10,422 nucleotides of DNA from Bacteroidales bacterium GP2 (GCA_001701115.1 DAAJ01000091.1:36587-47008), one strand, 5' to 3'. Counted from the first letter of the stretch, positions 1-7,739 are shown. The notes: generated by a model not told the origin, from the letters alone. Program-made: numbers and translations.

Positions 1-29
1 CTGCCAGTGTCTATGTACTAATCTTAATT
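1..29 (-). repeat. Direct repeat, copy A, downstream of second susD
   Basis: These 29 bases are identical to 5576-5604, which lies downstream of the other susD gene. Copy A starts at the window edge, so it may extend further left. It sits 6 bases past the susD stop codon (36-38). In copy B the last six bases of the repeat (5576-5581) form one arm of a hairpin that precedes a terminator; the matching bases here are 1-6. A similar hairpin and terminator are therefore expected just outside the window. That is inference; only the 29-base identity is seen. Confidence 0.85.
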
Positions 30-35
30 ATCTAT

Positions 36-2081
36 TTAGAGTGCTGACGGACCCTTGCCGGCAGTTGTAGACCAACCGGGGTTCTGGTAAACCACAGCTG
101 CAACCACACCACCTTCTGCATCAAGTTCAGTAGCTGTTTTACGGAATGCATCCTGACCGATAGGAGAAAGGTACTGGGCACGCATCCATTTATAACCGTC
201 ATAGCAGTTGATGTTCTTTGAAATCTGGTAGGGGTGAACATACGGACCGCTGATTGCGGGATCACTCATATTGCCTGTGCCACCAGCAACGTCAACAATA
301 ACCTCAACTTCTTCTCCACTTGAGTTCTTGAGGTTCATCGGATTTACACCTGCGCTCTTGTCATATACAGTGCCCCAGAACTTCATGCCTTCAATCTGGA
401 ACGGAGTAGTTTCGAGCTGGTCAAGCGCGCACCAACGGCGGAGGTCATTCATGCGGTGACCCTCTGCCATGAGCTCATTGCGGCGTTCACGGCGCACATT
501 GTAAACGAGCGCGCTAACGAGTGAACCATGAGAATAAGCGCCGAAGTCACCGAGGGCTTCCTTGCTCATGTTTGTAGCAGCAATTGTCTTGTTAAAATCA
601 GGATCAACTTTAGCACGTTTGCGGAGTGCCTGCCAATATGTCTGTGCTGTTCCGTCAACAGAGTTTTTGAGTTCAACGCAAGCCTCCATGTAGTTGAGGA
701 GAGCCTCAGTAGCGCGGAATACGATAGAACCCTGAACGTCATTGTCATGCTTGCCGGGGTTAGGAGTATAAATCATACCCTTCTTAATACCGTATCCTGT
801 TACGCAACGCATTTCAGAAGATGAGTTCACAAGCCAACCCATTGCCCAGTTTTCTGTTGAGCCGTCAGCATTGTAAGCTGTCACGCAGTTGTCACCCTTG
901 GTAAAGATCTGGATACGTGAGTCACGGTTCTGGAGGGTAGCTGTAACGCCATTGTTCTCCCATGCCTCATCATAGCCTGAGCCAGCCGCATAGATAGGCA
1001 GACCGTTCTGCATAAGGAAGCTGTTTACAAGACCGCGGGTCCAACCGGAGTTACCGCCGTTGCGCTGGAACTGCATATTGATCATGCTTGTGAGGTTCAT
1101 GTCAGAGGTATTGACATAAGACTTATACATGAGCACCTCATCAAAACCTTCAAGGCTCTGCTCTGTGAACATGCCGTAGTAGGGATTGACACAAGTTGAC
1201 GCATCGGAATATCCCTCAGCTGTTCCTGTGTTTGCAGCGAGGTTGTTGACAATCTTGTCACCTACAGCCTTTGCAGAAGACATTGCTTCGGTAAGGAAGT
1301 AGCTGATTTCATTGTCGATGTTGAAATCAGAGCCGAGGTCAGCTGCATTGCCTGGCCAGCCGGGACCGCCGGGTACGAGCGCAGTGCCTTTGTGGTACTT
1401 CAGCCATGTGCCTTCAAAGAGAGCCACGCGGCTGCGGAGAAGCTGCGCGCAAGATTTGTTGATGCGCTGCTTTCCTCCGGTTGCGCTTTCAGGAAGGAGG
1501 GCGATAGCCTTTTCGAGGTCGCTGAGGATGAAGCGAGCGACTTTATTACGAGGCTGGCGCACAGAAGCCTCCATAAGCACATCCTTTTCATCAGGAAGAG
1601 CTGTCTCCACAATGGGGAAGTCACCGTAAGTCTTGTACTGGAGCCAGTAAGCGTACGCACGGAGGAAATATCCTTCGCCGATGTACTGCTTAACCTCATT
1701 AGAGTTGCCGGAAATAATTCCTGCCTCATATTTTGGCAAAGCCTGGTCAAGGAAGTAGTTGCAGTTGCGGATAAGGGTGAAGCTCCAGCCTGAACCGGTG
1801 GGAGTCTGCCACAGACCGGGTGTCCACTGGCTTGAGGGGCTCATACCTACCATGTCATCGGTGTTATTGTCGATAATGAATGTGCCGAGCTGATAGGTGT
1901 ACTGGTCATGCACCGGGAAAGTACCATACAGGTTGACGGTGTACGCTCCCAGCTGATCTGCGGTTGCGAAGAATTTTTCCGGAGTCAATGATGATTCCGG
2001 CTGCTCATTGAGGTAATCATGGCAAGAGGTGAGACCCGCCATAGATGCTCCGATAAGCAAAGCTGAAATATATTTTTTCAT
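36..2081 (-). CDS. SusD/RagB-family outer-membrane nutrient-binding lipoprotein (second pair)
   Basis: The 681-residue protein is the predicted surface lipoprotein that caps its SusC partner and captures substrate. A signal peptide ends in the lipobox AGLTSC, with Cys20 as the expected lipidated residue. The SusD N-terminal region follows, with the DNNTD motif (71-75) and TPR-like helices. The C-terminal SusD/RagB region contains FRATEALLNYMEA (455-467), the family motif ERRNELMAEG...DLRRW (532-550) and QYLSPIG...YQNPGW near the end. It is longer than classic SusD (about 550 residues). The ATG lies 15 bases after the susC stop, so the two are surely co-transcribed. It aligns almost without gaps to the first-pair SusD up to about residue 550. 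Residues 216-245 are identical to that copy. The C-terminal tails differ more. The ligand is unknown; family assignment is secure. Confidence 0.95.
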   Translation of the reverse strand: MKKYISALLIGASMAGLTSCHDYLNEQPESSLTPEKFFATADQLGAYTVNLYGTFPVHDQYTYQLGTFIIDNNTDDMVGMSPSSQWTPGLWQTPTGSGWSFTLIRNCNYFLDQALPKYEAGIISGNSNEVKQYIGEGYFLRAYAYWLQYKTYGDFPIVETALPDEKDVLMEASVRQPRNKVARFILSDLEKAIALLPESATGGKQRINKSCAQLLRSRVALFEGTWLKYHKGTALVPGGPGWPGNAADLGSDFNIDNEISYFLTEAMSSAKAVGDKIVNNLAANTGTAEGYSDASTCVNPYYGMFTEQSLEGFDEVLMYKSYVNTSDMNLTSMINMQFQRNGGNSGWTRGLVNSFLMQNGLPIYAAGSGYDEAWENNGVTATLQNRDSRIQIFTKGDNCVTAYNADGSTENWAMGWLVNSSSEMRCVTGYGIKKGMIYTPNPGKHDNDVQGSIVFRATEALLNYMEACVELKNSVDGTAQTYWQALRKRAKVDPDFNKTIAATNMSKEALGDFGAYSHGSLVSALVYNVRRERRNELMAEGHRMNDLRRWCALDQLETTPFQIEGMKFWGTVYDKSAGVNPMNLKNSSGEEVEVIVDVAGGTGNMSDPAISGPYVHPYQISKNINCYDGYKWMRAQYLSPIGQDAFRKTATELDAEGGVVAAVVYQNPGWSTTAGKGPSAL

Positions 2082-2096
2082 AATGATGGTCAGAAT

Positions 2097-5000
2097 TTAG
2101 AATGTTACGTTAAGACCGAATGAAAGCACTCTCTGGAGAGGATATACCTTACCGTAGCCGTAAGCGCTGAAGTATGAGTCAACGAGTTCGGGGTCACCTG
2201 TTTTGGTAAAGTTGGTGATAGTAGCGAGGTTTTCACCAGAGAAGAACACACGGAGGTTTTCAATGTAAGCCTTGCGGGTGATATTCTGTGGGATAGTGTA
2301 ACCTAAAGTAATGTTTTTGAGGCGGCAATATGCTGCATTCTGGATATAGCGGTCAGAACGCTGGAAGTTCTTGCCACCGCCCCAGTTAGGACGCGGATAG
2401 TATGAGTTCACGTTTGCTCCGAGCGGGTTTGTTGTGCCTTCGGGACGGAAGTAGTCGAGATGCTCCACAAGACCTGCTGCCTGCCACTGGTTGTTAGCGC
2501 AAGGTCCCTGGAACACAGCGCCGTCTGCCCAGAAGTCACGTTTGCCAACGCCCTGGAAGAACACGCGGAGGTCAAAGCCCTTCCACTGTGCATCGAGGTT
2601 TACACCGAAGCTGTAGCGGGGAGTATTGTTACCGATAATTACACGGTCACCGGGATTTTCTGCTGTATTCTTGCCGGTATTAACTACTCCGTCACCATCA
2701 AGGTCGGCATACATGACGTCACCTGCCGCCCATCTGCTGCCGAGTGCGCTCTGGTCATTGTTTTTGAGGTGTTCTGCCATCTCCTCATCGGTCTTGGCGA
2801 TGCCGATAGCCTTGAAGCCCCAGATGCTTCCGAGTTTTGCACCCTTATAGTATGGACCATGCTGGGTTGTGCCGATGCCAAGAGATGCTGACGGGTTATT
2901 ATCGTAGTCATCAATTGTGATCTGGTAGTCAGAGAGGTTCACGCTTACACCGTATGTGAAGTCCTGGATGCGGTCACGCCAGTTTACAGTTACTTCCCAA
3001 CCTTTTGAGGTCATTGAGATGCTGTTGATGTTAGGCACGGTTGCACCAAGCACGTCGGGCAGGTCAGGACCGGGACCTACCATGTCCATAGTCTTGCGCT
3101 GGTAGTAGTCGAAGCTGCCGGTGAAGCGGTTGTTGAAGAGACCCCAGTCGAGACCGATGTCCCATGTCTGGTTTTTCTCCCATGTAAGTGTGCTTGCCAC
3201 AAGTCCGGGCTGTGAAGCTACGGTAGGTCTCTTGCCGTTGATCAGCCAGCCGCCTGCATTTGCCGAGTAACCCATGTTTGAGTATGTGGGATACCAGCTG
3301 TTGGTGTTCTGGTTGCCGAGGCGACCCCATGAGCCACGGAGCTTAAGGGTGTTGAGAGTGCGACGAGCGCTTTCCATGAATGATTCCTGAGCGATATTCC
3401 AACCGAGTGAGAATGAGGGGCTGGTGCTCCAGCGGTGACCGCTGCGGAAACGTGAGGTACCGTCATAACGTACATTTGCTTCAACGAGGTAGCGACCGAG
3501 GTAATCGTAGTTGATACGACCGAACCAGCCGGCGGTGCTCCATGTAGCGGTGCTGCCGGAAACGGTAGCGGTGCCGTTTGTGGTATCAATCCAAGGAATT
3601 TCGTTGAGGATGTCAGTGCGCTGTGCGCTGAACTGCTTGCGGTTAAGCCATTCACTCTGGAAACCGCCCATCACCTTGAAGTTGTGGGCATCGTTGAGAG
3701 TGAATGAGTAGTCAGCGTAAATGTTGGGGTTGAAGTAGTTCTGCTTGTAGTTGTAGTCATACACAGATGTGCTGCTCGGCATAGCGGAAGCTTTGTTTGC
3801 GTATGGCTGGTCGTCGCAGTCGTATGAATAGGTCTGGAGGTAGTAGCGGTGGATGTTCTGTGTATATGTGCGGTAGTTGAACTCACCACGGATATTCAGA
3901 CCCTTGAGAGGATTGACATTGAAAGAGAACTGCTGGTCAAACTGGTCGGTGTTCTTGATGAAACGTCCGCCTTCGGTAAGAGCCGGAATATAGGTTTCGC
4001 GAACATAGTGGCCGTTAGGATCCTTTACAGGAATCATGTTCCAGTAACGCATAACGTCATGGTAGAACTGGTTGGAACCGTTGTCACCGATAAGGGAGGG
4101 ACCATTGTAGTCGTTTCTCCACCAGCGGGTGCTGTAGCCGAATGTCAGCCAATTGGTAATCTTGATGCTTGCGCGTCCATTGAGGTTGTAGCGGCGCAGG
4201 CGGTCGTCACCGTAACGGAGGATACCTTCCTGGTCAAGGAGAGTGCCTGAGAAATAATAGTTGACTTTTTCAGAACCACCGTTTACAGAGATATTATGCT
4301 CTTGAGAGAATGATGTTTTGCCGAAATGCTCCTGGAGGTAGTCGACGTTGGCGATAGGAATAATGTCAACATAGTCCCAAACCTCCCAATAGTTTGTGTT
4401 GGGATTGCGGAACATGCTGGGACCGGTCGGGTTGTCCAGGTAATTCTTGATCTGCTCTACCTTAGCATCGGGAAGCCACTGACCACCGCCATTGTTGATA
4501 GAACCTTCGTTCATCATGATAGCGTAGTTGTAGGAATCCATCTTTTTAGGCATGCGGGTAACATGGTTGAAGCGGAAAGAGTCGCTGTAGTTAACGGTAA
4601 CTTTGCCCTCTTTGCCTTTCTTTGTGGTAACGAGGATAACACCACCAGCAGCACGGATACCGTAGATTGATGAAGCGGATGCGTCCTTAAGGATAGAGAT
4701 GCTCTCTACATCCTGGGGAGCGACAGTTTCGAGCGCGCCTTCCATGCCGTCAATAAGGATAAGGGGTGTAACGCTTGAACCTGTGCCGATAGTACCTGTA
4801 CCGCGGATGTTCATTGTGCGTGTGCCGTTGAGCTGACCGCCGAGGTTTGAAGAAAGGACGTTAAGACCGGGGACAAGACCCTGGAGAGCGTCGCTGACAG
4901 ATGACACGGGACGGTTTGAAAGCTCCTTGGCGCTCACTGCCGAAACAGCACCGGTAAGGTTGACTTTCTTCTGTTGACCGAAGCCGACAACAACAACCTC

Positions 5001-5354
5001 GTCAAGGGTTTCGATGTCGTCCTCAAGAGTGATTGTGAGTGGAGTGCCTTCCCATTTAACGGTAGCGGGCTTGCATCCCACGAATGAGATACGGAGTGTG
5101 GCTCCGTTCTTCACGTTTGCGATGGAGAACTTGCCATCGACATTAGTTGAACCACCGAGGGTGGTACCAACAACCATAACGGAAGCTCCGGGCATCGGTT
5201 CTCCGTCCTGGTCAAGCACAACGCCCGTAGCCGGGCCATCAGGTGCCTGCGCTGCGGATGCAGTGAAACTCCATCCGGTAAGCACACATAGCGTGAGCAG
5301 CATCAAGGGCAGTGCCACAAGCTTTTTGCTCAGATTGCGTAGTTGGTGATACAT
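2097..5354 (-). CDS. SusC/RagA-family TonB-dependent outer-membrane receptor (second pair)
   Basis: This 1085-residue TonB-linked transporter forms the beta-barrel that SusD caps. I chose the ATG at 5354: it begins a basic, then hydrophobic signal peptide ending near TASAA (31-35). Extending in frame to TTG at 5390 adds 12 residues that do not look like a signal peptide. A carboxypeptidase-regulatory-like domain spans about 43-115. The TonB-box-like segment DEVVVVGFG is at 118-126. The plug runs about 130-248, with ILIDGMEG and the SusC signature SISILKDASASSIYG. The barrel continues to a terminal Phe (NVTF), as expected for Bam-dependent outer-membrane proteins. A DxDGDG loop is at 884-889. 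There is no STN domain before the CTLD, so this is not the transducer type that signals to an anti-sigma factor. Its own promoter probably lies at 5445-5452. Substrate is not predictable. Confidence 0.95.
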   Translation of the reverse strand: MYHQLRNLSKKLVALPLMLLTLCVLTGWSFTASAAQAPDGPATGVVLDQDGEPMPGASVMVVGTTLGGSTNVDGKFSIANVKNGATLRISFVGCKPATVKWEGTPLTITLEDDIETLDEVVVVGFGQQKKVNLTGAVSAVSAKELSNRPVSSVSDALQGLVPGLNVLSSNLGGQLNGTRTMNIRGTGTIGTGSSVTPLILIDGMEGALETVAPQDVESISILKDASASSIYGIRAAGGVILVTTKKGKEGKVTVNYSDSFRFNHVTRMPKKMDSYNYAIMMNEGSINNGGGQWLPDAKVEQIKNYLDNPTGPSMFRNPNTNYWEVWDYVDIIPIANVDYLQEHFGKTSFSQEHNISVNGGSEKVNYYFSGTLLDQEGILRYGDDRLRRYNLNGRASIKITNWLTFGYSTRWWRNDYNGPSLIGDNGSNQFYHDVMRYWNMIPVKDPNGHYVRETYIPALTEGGRFIKNTDQFDQQFSFNVNPLKGLNIRGEFNYRTYTQNIHRYYLQTYSYDCDDQPYANKASAMPSSTSVYDYNYKQNYFNPNIYADYSFTLNDAHNFKVMGGFQSEWLNRKQFSAQRTDILNEIPWIDTTNGTATVSGSTATWSTAGWFGRINYDYLGRYLVEANVRYDGTSRFRSGHRWSTSPSFSLGWNIAQESFMESARRTLNTLKLRGSWGRLGNQNTNSWYPTYSNMGYSANAGGWLINGKRPTVASQPGLVASTLTWEKNQTWDIGLDWGLFNNRFTGSFDYYQRKTMDMVGPGPDLPDVLGATVPNINSISMTSKGWEVTVNWRDRIQDFTYGVSVNLSDYQITIDDYDNNPSASLGIGTTQHGPYYKGAKLGSIWGFKAIGIAKTDEEMAEHLKNNDQSALGSRWAAGDVMYADLDGDGVVNTGKNTAENPGDRVIIGNNTPRYSFGVNLDAQWKGFDLRVFFQGVGKRDFWADGAVFQGPCANNQWQAAGLVEHLDYFRPEGTTNPLGANVNSYYPRPNWGGGKNFQRSDRYIQNAAYCRLKNITLGYTIPQNITRKAYIENLRVFFSGENLATITNFTKTGDPELVDSYFSAYGYGKVYPLQRVLSFGLNVTF
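4573..4607. repeat. 35-bp exact repeat shared with first susC copy (copy at 10357-10391)
   Basis: The 35 bases encoding the plug/barrel junction (around KVTVNYSDSFR) are identical to 10357-10391 in the other susC gene. They lie in coding sequence and mark one of the best-conserved DNA tracts between the paralogues. The two copies are 5784 bases apart in the same orientation, so they could serve as a homologous recombination site. Confidence 0.9.
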
Positions 5355-5416
5355 GTTGATAATTAGTAAATTAAGGTTAGAAATAAACAATAAAATTGTT
5401 GATAACGATTAAGGGC

Positions 5417-5430
5417 GGAGACTCTTCTCC
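5417..5430 (-). other. Small hairpin in the 5' leader of the second susC
   Basis: The minus strand reads GGAGA-AGAG-TCTCC, a perfect 5-bp stem with a 4-base loop. It lies between the predicted promoter and the ATG at 5354. It could affect leader stability or bind a regulator, but a stem this short is only suggestive. Confidence 0.3.
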
Positions 5431-5444
5431 ATACAAAATTTATG

Positions 5445-5452
5445 CAAATTTA
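5445..5452 (-). promoter_or_regulatory. Predicted Bacteroidetes -7 promoter element for the second susC
   Basis: The minus strand reads TAAATTTG, a perfect match to the Bacteroidetes primary-sigma -7 consensus TAnnTTTG. It would start transcription about 80-85 bases upstream of the ATG at 5354, leaving an AT-rich leader. No good -33 TTTG box is found at the usual 19-21-base spacing. That position falls in a run of nine G (5471-5479), 18 bases upstream. A weak -33 box is common in promoters that need an activator, which fits PUL genes induced by their glycan. An off-spaced look-alike (TAAATTTTG, 5434-5442) is a less likely alternative. Confidence 0.55.
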
Positions 5453-5470
5453 ATTTAAAGGTGTAAGATA

Positions 5471-5479
5471 CCCCCCCCC
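5471..5479 (-). repeat. Nine-G homopolymer tract upstream of the -7 element
   Basis: The plus strand has nine consecutive C (minus strand nine G), the longest G/C run that I noticed in the window. It sits in an otherwise AT-rich intergenic stretch, 18 bases upstream of the predicted -7 box, where a -33 box would be expected. Runs of this length are prone to slipped-strand length change. The sequence cannot show whether the length varies. Confidence 0.85.
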
Positions 5480-5499
5480 ATTAGTTAATCAGTGTTAAA

Positions 5500-5515
5500 T
5501 ATGTTTTTAAACATA
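5500..5515. other. AT-rich palindrome, candidate operator
   Basis: The sequence TATGTTT-TT-AAACATA is an inverted repeat with 7-bp arms around two bases. It lies between the first pair's terminator and the G tract, about 50 bases upstream of the -7 element. The position suits an activator or repressor site, but it also overlaps the last base of the terminator's T tract and could be chance in AT-rich DNA. Confidence 0.3.
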
Positions 5516-5547
5516 AAAAAAGAGGCGGTTCGGGGGAACCACCTCTT
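5515..5547 (-). terminator. Intrinsic terminator of the first susCD pair
   Basis: On the minus strand a 12-bp stem (AAGAGGTGGTTC pairing with GAACCGCCTCTT, one G-U wobble) closes a 4-base C loop. It is followed directly by seven T. The arms are 5536-5547 and 5520-5531, and the T tract is 5521-5515. This is a textbook Rho-independent terminator, 139 bases after the susD stop. The complementary orientation also has a stem but lacks a T tract, so it works for the minus strand only. Confidence 0.92.
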
Positions 5548-5555
5548 GATTTCAT

Positions 5556-5581
5556 TGACAGCCGTTTCACAACGCCTGCCA
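5556..5581 (-). other. GNRA-capped imperfect hairpin in the 3' UTR
   Basis: On the minus strand TGGCAGGCGTT-GTGA-AACGGCTGTCA folds into an 11-position stem with one G-U wobble and one G-G mismatch. The GTGA loop is a GNRA-type tetraloop. It lies 8 bases upstream of the terminator stem. The 5' arm overlaps the end of the 29-base direct repeat. Possible roles are 3'-end stabilisation of the susCD transcript or an RNA-binding site; neither can be shown here. Confidence 0.55.
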
Positions 5582-5604
5582 GTGTCTATGTACTAATCTT
5601 AATT
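5576..5604 (-). repeat. Direct repeat, copy B, in the 3' UTR of the first pair
   Basis: This copy is identical over 29 bases to 1-29, the element after the second susD. Here it lies 82 bases beyond the stop codon, against 6 bases in copy A. The repeat is outside coding sequence in both places, so protein-level selection does not explain the identity. It is either part of the tandem duplication or a functional 3' UTR element. Confidence 0.9.
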
Positions 5605-5618
5605 TATACTAATTAGTT

Positions 5619-5664
5619 CCGATTGCTATTAATTACCTATTTTAAAGCGTTATATGCCAATCGG
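5619..5664 (-). other. Weak long-loop inverted repeat in the 3' UTR
   Basis: CCGATTG (5619-5625) and CAATCGG (5658-5664) are perfect 7-base complements separated by 32 AT-rich bases. It could form a stem just after the first susD stop codon. The long loop makes stable folding doubtful. Confidence 0.25.
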
Positions 5665-5686
5665 GCTTATGATTCAAATCAGTTGA

Positions 5687-7720
5687 TTAGAGCTCAGAGC
5701 AGGGCTGGAGAGCTGTTGTGGGCCAACCCGGGTTCTGGTAAACAACTGAGTTAGCTTTGTCACCATCAGGTGAAGAGTTCACGAACACAAGGCATCCGAT
5801 CGGTGAGAGGTACTGGGCGCGTGACCATGTGATACCATCCCAAACATAGTTGTTGTTTTTGGTTACACGGTTAATAACAATCCAGTCGCCTAAGCTCTGA
5901 TCTGACATGTTGCCGTTGTTTTCGCTGACTGTACCATAAATGGGTACAAGATTGCCGTCATCATCAAGACCCTTGAGGCAAAGTTTGCTGTTGGGGTCTG
6001 TGTAAACAGTGTTCCAGTACTTCATGCCGTAAATATTTACGGGGTTTGAAATAAGCTGGTCCATAGCAGCCCAACGACGGAGGTCGCTGTAACGGAAACC
6101 TTCTGCAATGAGCTCGTTGCGGCGCTCACGGCGGATATTGTAAAGGGTAGTGTTGATTAACTGACCGCGAGAGTATGCGCCCCAGTCATTTTCACCTTCC
6201 TTAGACATTACAGTAGCAGAGATGGTCTTATTGTAGTCAGCGTCAACTTTAGCACGGTTGCGGATAGCACGCCAGTAAGAATCAGCGGTCTGGTCAACGC
6301 TTCCATTCTTCTCGTATGAAGCCTCCATATAGTTGAGGAGAGCCTCAACAGCGCGGAAAGTGATAGAACCGGTGGTAGCGCGGAGGTTACCCTCAGCCAT
6401 ATTGTAGTCAAATGAGCATCCTTTCTTATTTGCATAGCCGGTGATAGGATTCTGGGTAGCGCCTTCGGTGAGGAGCATGCTCATATTATACCTTGAAACC
6501 ACCTGCCCGTTCTGATAGCTCATGATACATGTATCGCCACGTACAAAGAGCTGTGCGCGTGAGTCACGGTCCTTGAGGGTAGCAGTAACGCCCTTGTTTT
6601 CCCAGTCTTCATCAAAGCCTGAACCTGCTGCATAGATGGGAAGACCATTCTGCATCACGAAGCTGCGGATCATGCCACGGGTGAAACCGAGACCGCCTCC
6701 GTGAGTCATGTAGGGGTGCTGCATCTGGGTAGTAACGGAAGGAGAGGTTGTCTGATATGCACGATACATAAGAACCTCGCTATAGCCGTCAAGGTCGGTG
6801 TCACCGAACATGCAGTAGTAAGGGTTGAGCTGAGCGAGGGTGGGGCTGTAAGGAACCTCAGCACCGGTGTTCTGAACAAGGTTGCCTACGAATTTATCTC
6901 CTACAACTTTAGCAGAAGCCATTGCCTCTGTAAGGAAGTAGCTGATTTCGCTGTCGATGTCAAATCCGGAGATGTCAGCAGAGTTGCCTGGCCAGCCGGG
7001 ACCGCCGGGAACAAGAGCAGTGCCCTTGTGGTATTTCAACCATGTGCCTTCAAAGAGAGCCACGCGGCTACGGAACAAGAGCGCAATATTGCGGTTGAGA
7101 CCCTGCTTGCCTTTGCTTGATGCCTCAGGAAGATATTTGATTGCTTCATCAAGGTCAGCGAGGATGTGGCGAGCCACTTTATAGCGGGGCTGACGGGGAG
7201 AATTGAGAAGAAGCTCCTCCTTATCGTCGGGAAGCACATCGTCAATGATGGGATAGTCACCTACAGCGCTAAGGCTTGAGAAGTACTGGTAAGCGCGGAA
7301 GAAGTATGCCTCACCGATTGACTGGTTTACAAGAGCAGATGCTGAAAGTGTACCATTCTCCAGTTTCGGCATGACCTGCGCGAAGAAGAAGTTCAGACCA
7401 CGGATAGTGCCGAAGTTCCAGTTTGACTCGTCGTTGCTGGTGAGCCACTGGCCTTTTGCATAACGTGAGGGGATGGTACGTTCAACCTGGTTGTCAGTAC
7501 CGTTGTCATTGGCAAAAGTACCCTCTCCGTAAGCGTTGCTTGAATGCGAGGGCAACAATCCATAGTAGTTCACTACATAAGCTGACAGGTTTTCTCCATT
7601 AGTGAAGAAAGTCTCAGCAACGAGGTCAGCTTCCGGCTCCCTGTTGAGGAAGTCCTCGCAAGAGGATAAGCCTACTATCAAAGTAGAGCCGATGAACAAA
7701 GATGCTATATATTTATTCAT
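5687..7720 (-). CDS. SusD/RagB-family outer-membrane nutrient-binding lipoprotein (first pair)
   Basis: The 677-residue surface lipoprotein is the predicted lid of the first SusC. The signal peptide ends in the lipobox VGLSSC, with Cys21 lipidated. The N-terminal SusD region has the DNGTD motif (72-76) and the helix GEAYFFRAYQYF (136-147). The C-terminal region has FRAVEALLNYMEA (455-467), ERRNELIAEG...DLRRW (532-550) and QYLSPIG...YQNPGW (659-666). The ATG is 19 bases after the susC stop, so the pair is translationally close and co-transcribed. Residues 217-246 match the second SusD exactly, with 82 of 90 bases identical. The regions after about 560, and segments at 80-100 and 285-345, diverge. 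These may hold ligand- or partner-specific loops. Transcription probably ends at 5515-5547. Ligand unknown. Confidence 0.95.
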   Translation of the reverse strand: MNKYIASLFIGSTLIVGLSSCEDFLNREPEADLVAETFFTNGENLSAYVVNYYGLLPSHSSNAYGEGTFANDNGTDNQVERTIPSRYAKGQWLTSNDESNWNFGTIRGLNFFFAQVMPKLENGTLSASALVNQSIGEAYFFRAYQYFSSLSAVGDYPIIDDVLPDDKEELLLNSPRQPRYKVARHILADLDEAIKYLPEASSKGKQGLNRNIALLFRSRVALFEGTWLKYHKGTALVPGGPGWPGNSADISGFDIDSEISYFLTEAMASAKVVGDKFVGNLVQNTGAEVPYSPTLAQLNPYYCMFGDTDLDGYSEVLMYRAYQTTSPSVTTQMQHPYMTHGGGLGFTRGMIRSFVMQNGLPIYAAGSGFDEDWENKGVTATLKDRDSRAQLFVRGDTCIMSYQNGQVVSRYNMSMLLTEGATQNPITGYANKKGCSFDYNMAEGNLRATTGSITFRAVEALLNYMEASYEKNGSVDQTADSYWRAIRNRAKVDADYNKTISATVMSKEGENDWGAYSRGQLINTTLYNIRRERRNELIAEGFRYSDLRRWAAMDQLISNPVNIYGMKYWNTVYTDPNSKLCLKGLDDDGNLVPIYGTVSENNGNMSDQSLGDWIVINRVTKNNNYVWDGITWSRAQYLSPIGCLVFVNSSPDGDKANSVVYQNPGWPTTALQPCSEL

Positions 7721-7739
7721 GATTTGACTAAATGATAAA

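Larger units (their letters stand above)
5355..5686 (-). other. Intergenic region between the two susCD pairs
   Basis: These 332 bases contain no credible gene on either strand. Read along the minus strand, they hold the 3' UTR of the first pair (with a repeat, an imperfect hairpin and an intrinsic terminator). Next come an AT-rich palindrome, a run of nine G, a -7 promoter element and an AT-rich leader for the second susC. This arrangement suggests two transcription units rather than one four-gene operon, although partial read-through cannot be excluded. Confidence 0.8.

Noticed and set aside
3849..4250. Plus-strand open frame of 133 codons, and similar ones at 1392-1793, 2460-2891 and 6701-7120
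   Set aside because: They lie wholly inside well-supported susC/susD genes on the other strand. Their translations show no recognisable domain, and they follow the codon pattern of the opposite gene.
5434..5442. A second -7-like element, TAAATTTTG, on the minus strand
   Set aside because: It has three rather than two bases between TA and TTTG and no -33 match at the right distance. The perfect element at 5445-5452 is preferred.
1..5604. The 29-bp repeats as ends of a mobile element enclosing the second susCD pair
   Set aside because: There is no transposase or integrase and no terminal inverted repeat. Each repeat sits in a susD 3' UTR, so tandem duplication of a gene pair explains them better.
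5355..5686. Antisense small RNA against the susC leader, as known in some Bacteroides PULs
   Set aside because: I looked for a plus-strand TAnnTTTG promoter and found only TATGTTTT at 5500-5507, without a -33 box or a plus-strand terminator. Not supportable.
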